A stretch of DNA of 38,874 nt, taken from an uncultured Chitinophagaceae bacterium. GTDB taxonomy: Bacteria > Bacteroidota > Bacteroidia > Chitinophagales > Chitinophagaceae. A program made the position numbers and the translations under genes. This document shows, piece by piece, positions 31,093-38,874 of the stretch (position 1 is its first letter; every line of letters begins with the position of its first letter). The notes under the pieces were generated by a model. It made no database searches. It saw only the letters and a list, made by a program, of their open reading frames with translations, and was not told where the DNA came from. The stretch spans positions 1-38,874 of the forward strand of contig CAMPGT010000006.1 in assembly GCA_946885665.1 (NCBI GenBank). Reading direction: 5' to 3'.

Positions 31093-32238
31093 TTACGCGA
31101 AGGCCTTCAGCCATTCACTTGCCTTACACAAAGTTGTTGTATCCAGCTCATTCACCTCAACACCTTTTCCGATGCCGTCCAGCAGCATGATCGTGAGTTT
31201 GCCCCCGAGGTGTTCACGAAATTCGTTGAGGCCCTTGAGAACCGGAGTATTGTTGTCACTGATTTCCATTAAAGGATGCGTCACCGCGAAGCCAAGCGTT
31301 TTCAGCAGATGGATGATGCTGTTGGCGTCGCTTTCGGAAATTCTCCCTGAAAGGAAGGAATAGGCGCTGTCGAGCGCGATGCCTAATGCAACGGCCTCGC
31401 CGTGTCTTATCGAGAAACCCGAAAGTTGTTCGAGTTTATGCGCGCTCCAGTGTCCAAAATCCAATGGCCTCGACGAGCCCAATTCAAACGGGTCGCCGCT
31501 GGCAATATGGTCCAGGTGCATTTGCGCACAGCGCCATACCAGGTATTTCATCGCTGCGTCATCGCGTCTTGATACGGCGGCTGCATTTGCCTGCAGCCAA
31601 TCGTAAAATATGCGGTCCTTGATCAGCGCCACTTTCACCGCTTCGGATGTGCCGGATATCCACTCGCCGTGACTGAGGGTGGACAGGAAATTGAAATCGT
31701 TAAACACTGCAGCAGGCGGCGCGAAGGACCCGAGAAAGTTCTTCTTTCCAAAATAGTTGATGCCGTTCTTCACACCCACGCCCGAATCGTTTTGTGAGAG
31801 TACCGTGGTGGGTATGCGGATGTGCCTGATGCCCCTGTGCGACACTGCGGCGGCATATCCCACCAGGTCCAAAACCGAACCGCCGCCAATGGCTGCAATG
31901 AACGAGTGCCTGTCGATCCCGTGCCTGTCAACCGCACTCACCACGCGGTAAAACAACTGTTCGTCGTTTTTGGCCGCCTCGCCTCCGGGTACGACCATTA
32001 TTTCGCTCACGAGGCTAAAGCCGGGAATATCTTTTAAATACTGTTGAATTTCGTTTTTGAGTTGCGGGTGATGTTCGGCAACGCCCGAATCAATCACGAA
32101 GAATACCTTCTTCGCGGTATCCGTTTTTTGTGAATGCAGAAAATTGCTAAAAGTGTTGTTTGCCGGATTAAAAACCTTGTCGGTGAAATATACTTTGTAT
32201 TCGAACCTGACGCTGAAACGCTGCTGTAAATGCTCCAT
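31093..32238 (-). CDS. eboD: EboD, 3-dehydroquinate synthase-like protein
   Basis: 381 residues of the sugar phosphate cyclase superfamily. NAD-binding GGGSVLDLVGYAA (118-130) and the zinc ligands Glu199 (GTSEAVKVALI), His263/267 (FGHWSAHKLE) and His279 (RHGEAVALG) are conserved, so it should be an active cyclase. It differs from AroB in that the usual LGHTFGHAIE is FGHWSAHKLE. In ebo clusters this enzyme probably makes a cyclitol-like product rather than shikimate precursor; that is inference. It begins 53 bases after the eboC stop, the largest internal gap of the operon. Confidence 0.9.
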   Translation of the reverse strand: MEHLQQRFSVRFEYKVYFTDKVFNPANNTFSNFLHSQKTDTAKKVFFVIDSGVAEHHPQLKNEIQQYLKDIPGFSLVSEIMVVPGGEAAKNDEQLFYRVVSAVDRHGIDRHSFIAAIGGGSVLDLVGYAAAVSHRGIRHIRIPTTVLSQNDSGVGVKNGINYFGKKNFLGSFAPPAAVFNDFNFLSTLSHGEWISGTSEAVKVALIKDRIFYDWLQANAAAVSRRDDAAMKYLVWRCAQMHLDHIASGDPFELGSSRPLDFGHWSAHKLEQLSGFSIRHGEAVALGIALDSAYSFLSGRISESDANSIIHLLKTLGFAVTHPLMEISDNNTPVLKGLNEFREHLGGKLTIMLLDGIGKGVEVNELDTTTLCKASEWLKAFA

Positions 32239-32291
32239 CTTATCTTAATACGCCATAAAGAATTATCAATCGTTAAAAATACGAATTAATA

Positions 32292-33251
32292 TTACGTCAC
32301 GGCGAACGCGCGCGCAAGCAGGAGCGAAAGGGGAAGAAGAATAATGATTGCCACGGCAAAATAGATATCGCCGAAAGCAGCGGCCCATGCGGCATTCATG
32401 GCTATCAGGGCAATTACGCCGCTCTTCACCGCCTTGCCGATTCGCGGCCCCTCCGGTTTTATGATGGCCTTTTGAAGGGGCAGAAATATCATGAGCGCAA
32501 AAAGCACCAGGAAAGGAAGCGCCCGCTCAAGCGTGTGGTTGAGGGCCGACAAAATTGTAATGCTCAGCAGCACAATGATATAAAATGCCGCGGCGAGGTA
32601 CATCGTTTTTCTTTTTCCGCCATGAACCTCGCCCCTGCTGATCATGGTAATGGCCGCAATGTAAATAATGGGCACGATGGCCAGGTACCAAAGGCGCTCC
32701 AGCGAAAAAGTGACGATACTCATACCCAGCAGAAGGTTGCACCCCCTGCAAAAGCCCATGGTAAGCGGCCCGAAAAAGCCATGATGCTTCATCCATTTGT
32801 CGTAGGCCACGGCCGCCAATGCAATCACAATCGCGATGAGGGTTGAGAAAGAGAATAATGTGCCCGTATCGGAGAGTGCGGCGGCAACAACGCCGATAAT
32901 CAACAGCAGCACGCCGAATATTGCCGCGGAATTTTTTGTAATGAGGCCACTCGGAATGGGCCGTTCCGGACGTTCTGTTTTATCAAGCTCCGCATCAAAT
33001 ACATCGTTCAGCACCACGCCGCCTCCATATAAGCCAATGGTGGCCAGCACCAGCATGAGTATCGGATAAAACGGCGCGAACGATCGTTCTTCCAGTATCA
33101 GTTGGCCCAGCGAAATGTGCTGCGTGGCCAATCCGCCGAATGATGCCGATACCAGCGACCCGCCGATCGCAATGCCCGCGAGGATATCGGAAATCGCTGT
33201 TACGATGTTCGGCAACCGCATCAGCCGGAGGTATCCCGTGAGGCGCTTCAC
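32292..33251 (-). CDS. eboC: EboC, UbiA-like membrane prenyltransferase
   Basis: 319-residue polytopic membrane protein with about nine hydrophobic segments. The UbiA aspartate motif NDVFDAELD (82-90) follows the third segment, and RPERPIPSG (94-102) is family-typical; the second Asp-rich motif is weakly kept near YDKWMKHHG. It starts at GTG, whose first G is the last base of the eboB stop (TAGTG), indicating tight translational coupling. In other bacteria the ebo membrane component is required for metabolite export to the periplasm; here the prenyl donor and acceptor are unknown. Confidence 0.92.
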   Translation of the reverse strand: MKRLTGYLRLMRLPNIVTAISDILAGIAIGGSLVSASFGGLATQHISLGQLILEERSFAPFYPILMLVLATIGLYGGGVVLNDVFDAELDKTERPERPIPSGLITKNSAAIFGVLLLIIGVVAAALSDTGTLFSFSTLIAIVIALAAVAYDKWMKHHGFFGPLTMGFCRGCNLLLGMSIVTFSLERLWYLAIVPIIYIAAITMISRGEVHGGKRKTMYLAAAFYIIVLLSITILSALNHTLERALPFLVLFALMIFLPLQKAIIKPEGPRIGKAVKSGVIALIAMNAAWAAAFGDIYFAVAIIILLPLSLLLARAFAVT

Positions 33252-34237
33252 TATTTGATGATTATTGAGTTCTTGTCGATGCGGGGCTGCTGGCCGCCTC
33301 TTAATATGGTGTTGCCGCTGAATTTTTGGCTCTGGTCAATTTCTTTGGTGCGCGAAAAGTCGTTTTCGTCGATTTGGCCACTTTGCCCGAAGGCCGCGAT
33401 CGCATGGCGATAGGTAACGAGGTTGATGGTTTCGTCGCTGATGCCGTGCGTCTTCATGAGTGCGGCGGTTTTAGGAACCGCCAGCGGATCGCTGATGCCC
33501 CAGTCGGCGGCCGAATTAACCATGATTCTTTCCGGGCCATATTGTTTCACCACTTCCACCATCCGCTCGTTTCCCATTTTAGTGAACGGGTAAATGGTAA
33601 AAGCCGCCCAAAATCCACGGTCCAGCACTTCTTTCACCGTTTCTTCATTGTTGTGGTCAACAATTACCATAGACGGGTCGAGGCCGTGTTCAAGTGCTAT
33701 GTCCATGCTGCGCGTGGTACCTTTTTTCTTATCGCGGTGCGGCGTGTGTATTTGCACCGGCAGGTTTGCTTCGCGCGCCAGTTCAAGCTGCAGCCGGTAG
33801 TATTTTTCTTCTGCGGCCGTTTGGTCGTCGAACCCTATTTCTCCCACGCCCACCACGCCTTCCTTGTAAATGAAAAGCGGCAGTATTTCCATCACCTGCT
33901 CAGCAAGGCGTTCATTATTAGCCTCGCGCGAGTTAAGTCCGATGGTGCAGTAATGTTTTATACCGAACTGTGAGGAGCGGAACCGTTCCCAACCGATGAG
34001 GCTGCTGTAATAATCGCGAAAGGTATCCACGCCGGTGCGCGGCTGTCCCAGCCAGAATGCCGGCTCGATCAGCGCTACCACACCTGCGTCGGCCATTGCC
34101 TGGTAATCGTCGGTGGTGCGGGAAGTCATGTGTACATGAGGATCAAAAAACTGCATGCCCTGAATGCGCGAGCGATACGAATTGTCCTGGCTGCGTGGTT
34201 CAAGATCTTTTTCTGTGAGTGAATTACTGCAACACAT
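33251..34237 (-). CDS. eboB: EboB, TatD-like metal-dependent hydrolase
   Basis: TIM-barrel amidohydrolase-like protein of the TatD family. The metal motif HxH is in FDPHVHMTSRTTDDY (His34, His36 from the longest start), followed by VGEIGFDDQT (Glu), PVQIHTPHRDKK (His) and MVIVDHNNEETV (His), and a late VNSAADWGISDPLAV (Asp), so all metal ligands are present. The ATG at 34237 overlaps eboA by 14 bases; the ATG at 34156 would give the compact family start MQFFDPHVHM and is a serious alternative. Reaction and substrate unknown; ebo membership rests on gene order. Confidence 0.9.
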   Translation of the reverse strand: MCCSNSLTEKDLEPRSQDNSYRSRIQGMQFFDPHVHMTSRTTDDYQAMADAGVVALIEPAFWLGQPRTGVDTFRDYYSSLIGWERFRSSQFGIKHYCTIGLNSREANNERLAEQVMEILPLFIYKEGVVGVGEIGFDDQTAAEEKYYRLQLELAREANLPVQIHTPHRDKKKGTTRSMDIALEHGLDPSMVIVDHNNEETVKEVLDRGFWAAFTIYPFTKMGNERMVEVVKQYGPERIMVNSAADWGISDPLAVPKTAALMKTHGISDETINLVTYRHAIAAFGQSGQIDENDFSRTKEIDQSQKFSGNTILRGGQQPRIDKNSIIIK

Positions 34238-35108
34238 AATCGTTGTTTTTTGCGGCCAGTGTTTTCCACGAAAGCGTTCCGGCCGCTATTGCTTTGGTCA
34301 AATTTACAGGGATAAGTTGTTTTGCGGGCGAATACTGACATTCTGCACACGCTAATGCCGCGGCTTCGCGTTCGAGGGGGTTGTCTGAACCCGCGATTCG
34401 TTGAATATCGGGGAAGAAATTTTCGTTGATGAATGGCGCGACGCATCGCCACAATTGCGGGTTCACCGGCCGGTGTGCCGCCCATCGTTCATGAGCATAA
34501 TCGGAGAGCGTTTCTGCCAGTGGTAAATTTCTTCTTTCTTCCAGCCCGATGATGGCATCAATGGGTTTCTCGGTAAAAAACGCTTTGAGCACCAACTGGT
34601 TCCAGGCAGCGTCGTCGAGGTTTTCTGAAGGATAAGGGTTATTGCACATGATGGCCGTTAACACGCCGGCGATGTTGTTCCTGACGCCTTCCGCGCAGCG
34701 GGATACCCACATTTCGGGATGGGCCAGCACGGGCAGCGCCGAATAAAGCGCCACCAGCTCATTGACCTCGCCTGCCGGAAACAGGCTTTCGATGCCCTCA
34801 AAATATTTTTGTTGATCGGCGCTGTCGAGGTGCATCAGCAGCCACACGCGCGAAAGCCGGTCGGCCGGCCAGCCCTGCACGGACAGTCCCTGCCGGACCG
34901 CGCTTATTTTTTGAACGAAGGCTTCATCAATTTGAATGGTGTGCCTGCCGGTTTTCCGCGGAACGGCTGCAAAGGCGGCGTTGAATGATGCGCTTCCCGG
35001 AATTGAGTCTTTTTTCTGGTTTAGCCAGGCATATGCATCCGGTGTAAGCTGCCGGCGCAGGATGCCGGTAAATATATCCGCGAGTTCGTTGTACTGGTTG
35101 TGAATCAT
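34224..35108 (-). CDS. eboA: EboA family metabolite traffic protein
   Basis: 294-residue soluble, largely helical protein without signal peptide. It belongs to the EboA family, which exists only in ebo clusters and has no known enzymatic activity. Segments such as YAWLNQKKD (about 26-34), LSRVWLLMHLD and YAHERWAAHRPVNPQLWRCVAPFINE near residue 210-237 are typical. An ATG at 35106-35108 is preferred over a TTG at 35117. It leads the operon, preceded by a -7 element and a long dyad. It overlaps the longest eboB form by 14 bases. Confidence 0.88.
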   Translation of the reverse strand: MIHNQYNELADIFTGILRRQLTPDAYAWLNQKKDSIPGSASFNAAFAAVPRKTGRHTIQIDEAFVQKISAVRQGLSVQGWPADRLSRVWLLMHLDSADQQKYFEGIESLFPAGEVNELVALYSALPVLAHPEMWVSRCAEGVRNNIAGVLTAIMCNNPYPSENLDDAAWNQLVLKAFFTEKPIDAIIGLEERRNLPLAETLSDYAHERWAAHRPVNPQLWRCVAPFINENFFPDIQRIAGSDNPLEREAAALACAECQYSPAKQLIPVNLTKAIAAGTLSWKTLAAKNNDYVLQ

Positions 35109-35109
35109 A

Positions 35110-35134
35110 TTGAGCAAGTCCTTAACTCGCTCAA
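35110..35134 (-). promoter_or_regulatory. dyad over the presumed ebo transcription start
   Basis: TTGAGCAAGT (35110-35119) and ACTCGCTCAA (35125-35134) are inverted repeats matching 9 of 10 positions around a five-base centre. The element overlaps the proposed -7 box and directly precedes the eboA ATG. It could be an operator for a repressor or an mRNA hairpin that hides the start codon. It is followed by no T-run, so it is not an obvious terminator for the upstream DUF2807 gene. Confidence 0.5.
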
Positions 35135-35139
35135 AGTTA
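35132..35139 (-). promoter_or_regulatory. -7 element of the ebo operon
   Basis: The minus strand reads TAACTTTG, a perfect TAnnTTTG, whose TAA is the stop codon of the upstream DUF2807 gene. It lies 23 bases before the eboA ATG. No TTG -33 is evident at the expected distance, so activity may need an activator, or the operon may partly depend on read-through. Confidence 0.5.
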
Positions 35140-35856
35140 GTTGATCTTACTCACTGACCCGCTGCCGGCGATGTGGCTGCTTACGCTGGCGTCTCCTTTA
35201 TAACGTACACCACCGCTTCCCATAATGTTGACATCCAGCTTGCTGGTGGCATACACCTGCACATCGCCGCTACCGGCAATCTCTACGCTGCTTTCTTCGG
35301 TTTGCAGGTCGCCGGCCCTGATGTTGCCACTGCCGTGAATGGAGTTTTCGCCCTCTTTTGCCGATCCGCTCACGTTAATGTTTCCACTTCCTGCAATGTG
35401 AGTCTCAACGGTTTCTGCTTTTACATCCATTTCTATGTTGCCGCTGCCGTTTACTTCAAGCTTTAATTTTCCGTTGGACATGATCTGGTTGCGGCCGGTG
35501 ATGTTTCCTGAACCATTGGCTATTGCAGAAGAGTAGTTTGGTGACGTTACGTATATTTTCGTGTGCCCCCGCGGTCGGATCGAATAACCATCTCGTGTTT
35601 TGATTTTCAGCGTGTTGCCGTCGACGTAGGTGACTATAAACTCCTGCAGATTCTCGTCGGTTTCCACTTTAACCGATTGTTCGTTTCCGGTGGTGAGTTC
35701 TATGTCGAACGAACCGAAACTGGCAACATGGTCAAACGACCTCACGGAACGAACATCCGTCGAAGGTCGGCCGTTGCCGCGAACTCTTTCACCGTCAAAA
35801 TACCGGCAGGAGTACAGGAGCGTGGCGCTGACGATAAAAAGTAAAACGTGTTTCAT
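35137..35856 (-). CDS. head GIN domain (DUF2807) lipoprotein
   Basis: 239-residue envelope lipoprotein: signal LLFIVSATLLYSC with lipidated Cys17, a short linker, then a DUF2807 beta-helix. The helix is marked by about seven rungs, each with a GSG turn (NGSGNITG, NGSGNIEM, AGSGNINV, HGSGNIRA, AGSGDVQV, MGSGGVRY, AGSGSVSK) spaced roughly 18-22 residues. The family is common in Bacteroidota and is thought to be an adhesin or auto-transporter-like structure; no enzymatic role is known. Its stop codon overlaps the ebo -7 element. Confidence 0.93.
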   Translation of the reverse strand: MKHVLLFIVSATLLYSCRYFDGERVRGNGRPSTDVRSVRSFDHVASFGSFDIELTTGNEQSVKVETDENLQEFIVTYVDGNTLKIKTRDGYSIRPRGHTKIYVTSPNYSSAIANGSGNITGRNQIMSNGKLKLEVNGSGNIEMDVKAETVETHIAGSGNINVSGSAKEGENSIHGSGNIRAGDLQTEESSVEIAGSGDVQVYATSKLDVNIMGSGGVRYKGDASVSSHIAGSGSVSKIN

Positions 35857-35992
35857 ATCAGTTGTTTGAGCCTATGACTACAATTTGTTTAAAAAGGTTA
35901 CAGATATTTTTAACGTTTTTTAATCAATTAACGAGCTGCGAAGAGCGGAAACTTTTGCTAAAGGGCGGCGTTTTTTTTAGATTGCTGGTGTT

Positions 35993-38874
35993 ATGAGAAA
36001 ACTGCTCCTTTCGTGGGCCGCATGTCTCTGCGTGGCAGGGTCGGTGGCGCAGGCTCCTGCAACCCCATTGTTTCAAACGATTTCCAACAAAGAGTGCGGG
36101 ATCAATTTCGCCAACATGCTCAAGGAATCCCCTAACCTCAACATCATTACCTACGAATATTTTTACAACGGCGGCGGTGTTGGATTAGGCGATTTCAATA
36201 ACGACGGCTTAACCGACGTATTTTTTTCCGGCAACATGCAATCTGCGAAGCTATACCTGAATAAAGGCAACTGGAAATTCCAGGATATTTCGGGCAAGGC
36301 ACGTATATCGGGCAAAAAAGGATGGAAAACAGGTGTCAGCGTTGCCGATGTAAACGGCGACGGATGGCTCGACATCTACGTTTGCTATTCGGGTCCGCTG
36401 GAAAGAAAGCAGCGCACGAACGAGCTTTATATCAACAACGGCGATCTTACTTTTTCGGAAAGGGCGGCGCAAATGAACGTGAACGATTCGGGATTTTCCA
36501 CACAAGCCGCTTTTTTTGACTACGACCGCGATAATGATCTCGACCTGTTTGTTATCAACCACAACAATAAAAACCTCCGCAACTTCGACGCTTCTTTTGT
36601 GAAAAAGATGGTTGATCCCGATGCGGGCGACCGCCTGTACCGCAACGACAATAACAAGTTTACCGATGTCACCCTTGCGGCAGGAATTATCTCCAATCCG
36701 CTCGGATATGGACTGGGCGTGGCCGTTAGTGATCTCAACAATGATGGCTGGCCCGACCTCTACGTCACGAACGATTATGTAGAAGAAGATTATCTCTATA
36801 TCAACAATAAAGACGGAACGTTCAGGGAAAAGGTGAAGGATGAGTTCGGCCACCTTTCCAACTTTTCGATGGGCTGCGACATCGCCGATATCAACAATGA
36901 CGGATGGACAGATGTGTTTACGCTCGACATGCTGCCCGAAGACAACAAACGGCAGAAATTGCTCTACATGCCCGACAATTACGAACTGTACAATAACACA
37001 GTGGAGAACGGCTTCCACCACCAGTCGATGCGCAACATGATGCAATTGAACAACGGCAACGGCACCTTCAGCGAAATAGGCCAGGTGAGCGGTGTTTACT
37101 GCACAGACTGGAGCTGGGCTTCGCTATTGATGGATTTTAACAACGACGGAAATAAAGACCTCTATATAAGCAACGGCTACGGCCGCGACATGACCAACCG
37201 CGACTTTGTAAAATTCTACGCGAACGAGCGTCTCAAATATTTACGCGGCGAGAAAAGCGACAATATGTTTAAGATGTTGCAGACGATACCCGTTACCCCG
37301 CTGCACGACTATTTATACATCAACAAGGGCGACCTGACGTTTGATGATGTTTCGGCAAAAGCCGGATTCAACGCTGAAACATTGTCGAATGGAGCCGCCG
37401 CTGCGGATCTCGATAACGACGGCGACCTGGACCTCGTCGTGAATCACCTGAACGCACCTGCCGGCATTTACCGGAACATGCTTGTCGAAAATGGTTCGCG
37501 TTCCGGATGGATCGGCTTTACGTTTAAGGGAACGGGTAAGAATGCGCTCGGCGTTGGCGCTTCGGTTCGTGTGTACACCCCAAAGGGTGCTGCAAAGCTC
37601 GAAAATTACCCGGTGCATGGATATCAAAGTTCGATGGCCACGCCCGTGCATACAGGGTTGCCATCTGATAAAATAGACTCTGCAATAGTTTGCTGGCCCG
37701 ACGGAAAAATGCAACACGTATCGGGGCTGCGGCTGAACACGGTGAACACAATATCGTATGCACCCGACCAGGAGATGACCGAAGTAGATGAAACAACTTT
37801 TTTTGCGGCATCGCCAGTGTCCATTCCCTATAAAAATGTGGCGCCGGCAACCAACGACTACAAGGTGCAGCCGCTAATGCCCAATATGATCTCCTACAAC
37901 AACCCTCACATTGCCAAGGCGGATGTTAATGGAGATGGTTTAGAAGATCTTTTTATCTGCGGACCGAAGAAAGAAGCGGGAAAATTATTCATTCAACAGG
38001 CCGATGGAAATTTTACCCTTAGCAACCAACGTGCATTTTTGGATGACGCAGGATCGGAAGATGCGGACGCGATATTTTTTGATGCCGATGGCGATGGCGA
38101 CCCGGACCTCTATGTAGTGAGCGGCGGTTATGATTTTGACGAGAACGATCCTTTATTGCAGGACAGAATTTATTTCAATACAAATGGAAATTTCAGAAAG
38201 ATCGACGGGTCGCTGCCACAGGAATTTTTGAGCGGCTCGTGCGCAAGGGCCGCCGACATCGATAATGACGGCGACCTGGATATTTTTGTGGGCAGCAGGA
38301 TAATTCCCGGAAAATATCCCGGCGCACCGGAAAGCTTTGTGCTATTGAATGAAGGAAGGGGCGATTTTAAGAAAACTGCGAACGATGCACTCGCTTCGCT
38401 CGGGATGGTTACCGATGCCGTGTGGGTGGATTTGAACAAAGATGGATTTATGGACCTCGTAGCCGGCGGCGAATGGATGAGCCTTCGCGCCTTCATCAAC
38501 AAAAACGGGCAATTGACCGATGCCACCCAGCAGTATTTTGGCGACTCGCTGAAAGGTTGGTGGAGCAGGCTGCGGGCCGCCGATATGGATGGCGACGGCG
38601 ACATGGACCTCGTTGCGGGAAATTGGGGATTGAACAGCCCGGTAAAAGTTTCGGCTGCCGAACCGGCAACGATGTATTACAGCGATTTTGATAACAATGG
38701 TTCAGTGGATCCGTTGATCTGCACGTATATCCAGGGCAAATCGTACCCGATGGCCAGCCGCGATGAAATGACGGACCAGATGGTGAGCCTTCGAAAGAAA
38801 TTTCCCAACTATTCAGCATACTCCAACGCGTGCATTGAAGACATCTTAACGGAAGAACAGTTGAAAAGCGCGAA
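35993..38874 (+). CDS. CRTAC1-type FG-GAP/VCBS repeat protein with ASPIC/UnbV domain (partial, runs off window)
   Basis: Open from the ATG at 35993 to the window end, 960 codons so far. An N-terminal Sec signal (RKLLLSWAACLCVAGSVAQA) precedes beta-propeller repeats. I count about 13 calcium-binding loops of the form DxNxDGxxD, for example DFNNDGLTD, DVNGDGWLD, DLDNDGDLD and DMDGDGDMD. An ASPIC/UnbV domain lies at about 500-580 (GVGASVRVYTPKG, YQSSMATPVHTGLP, VCWPDGKMQHV), between two propellers. The family is usually about 1,100 residues in Bacteroidota and often sits near SusC/SusD pairs; what follows is outside the window. Probably surface-exposed and glycan-related. Confidence 0.93.
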   Translation, partial: MRKLLLSWAACLCVAGSVAQAPATPLFQTISNKECGINFANMLKESPNLNIITYEYFYNGGGVGLGDFNNDGLTDVFFSGNMQSAKLYLNKGNWKFQDISGKARISGKKGWKTGVSVADVNGDGWLDIYVCYSGPLERKQRTNELYINNGDLTFSERAAQMNVNDSGFSTQAAFFDYDRDNDLDLFVINHNNKNLRNFDASFVKKMVDPDAGDRLYRNDNNKFTDVTLAAGIISNPLGYGLGVAVSDLNNDGWPDLYVTNDYVEEDYLYINNKDGTFREKVKDEFGHLSNFSMGCDIADINNDGWTDVFTLDMLPEDNKRQKLLYMPDNYELYNNTVENGFHHQSMRNMMQLNNGNGTFSEIGQVSGVYCTDWSWASLLMDFNNDGNKDLYISNGYGRDMTNRDFVKFYANERLKYLRGEKSDNMFKMLQTIPVTPLHDYLYINKGDLTFDDVSAKAGFNAETLSNGAAAADLDNDGDLDLVVNHLNAPAGIYRNMLVENGSRSGWIGFTFKGTGKNALGVGASVRVYTPKGAAKLENYPVHGYQSSMATPVHTGLPSDKIDSAIVCWPDGKMQHVSGLRLNTVNTISYAPDQEMTEVDETTFFAASPVSIPYKNVAPATNDYKVQPLMPNMISYNNPHIAKADVNGDGLEDLFICGPKKEAGKLFIQQADGNFTLSNQRAFLDDAGSEDADAIFFDADGDGDPDLYVVSGGYDFDENDPLLQDRIYFNTNGNFRKIDGSLPQEFLSGSCARAADIDNDGDLDIFVGSRIIPGKYPGAPESFVLLNEGRGDFKKTANDALASLGMVTDAVWVDLNKDGFMDLVAGGEWMSLRAFINKNGQLTDATQQYFGDSLKGWWSRLRAADMDGDGDMDLVAGNWGLNSPVKVSAAEPATMYYSDFDNNGSVDPLICTYIQGKSYPMASRDEMTDQMVSLRKKFPNYSAYSNACIEDILTEEQLKSA

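Noticed and set aside
31093..32238. Canonical shikimate-pathway aroB
   Set aside because: Gene order within eboA-F and the altered FGHWSAHKLE motif point to EboD; a separate aroB is expected elsewhere in the genome.

Overview
The window looks like a chromosomal segment of a Bacteroidota bacterium, most likely family Chitinophagaceae. The evidence is the gene families (DUF2480, FeoA-like orphan, head-GIN/DUF2807 lipoprotein, CRTAC1-type FG-GAP protein, a complete ebo cluster) and repeated Bacteroidota-type TAnnTTTG -7 elements placed close to start codons, in a genome of moderate GC content. No phage, insertion sequence, CRISPR array, tRNA or rRNA was recognised.

Layout. 1-1455: the tail of a Gly/Pro-rich protein, then nadD, feoA and ybeY. 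1456-2413: a long non-coding interval bounded by two identical, inverted 16-bp parS-like sites and filled with a mosaic of palindromic repeats. 2414-5396: mnmG and nadA, convergent. 5397-5877: an AT-rich interval with a cluster of DnaA boxes, proposed here as the chromosomal replication origin. 5878-8550: a PpiD/SurA-type foldase and a DUF2480 protein. 8547-13527: a minus-strand run dnaN-kdsB-ROK kinase-KdnB-like alcohol dehydrogenase-corA. 13668-17417: a plus-strand operon with an unknown protein, an unusual cytosolic trypsin-like protease with a zinc ribbon, recX and an omega-amidase. 17404-21927: S41 protease, thiL, inositol monophosphatase-family protein and a PQQ-type sugar dehydrogenase. 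21982-27664: small regulators and envelope genes (HTH protein, two hypotheticals, zinc metallopeptidase, OmpA lipoprotein, Thr-rich lipoprotein, L,D-transpeptidase, AI-2E-type permease). 27741-35108: a complete eboABCDEF cluster with a UDG-fold gene attached to its 3' end. 35137-38874: a DUF2807 lipoprotein and the first 960 codons of an FG-GAP/UnbV surface protein that runs off the window.

Two points matter most. First, parS-like sites, mnmG, a DnaA-box cluster beside an AT-rich stretch, and dnaN all lie within 12 kb, so this is probably the origin region of the chromosome. Second, the ebo cluster is an enigmatic metabolite-traffic system whose substrate in Bacteroidota is not known; here it has its own -7 element and a strong dyad over the presumed transcription start. 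The two-gene unit of a YbjN-like protein and a cytosolic HtrA-like protease carrying its own YbjN-like tail is the best candidate for an undescribed system.
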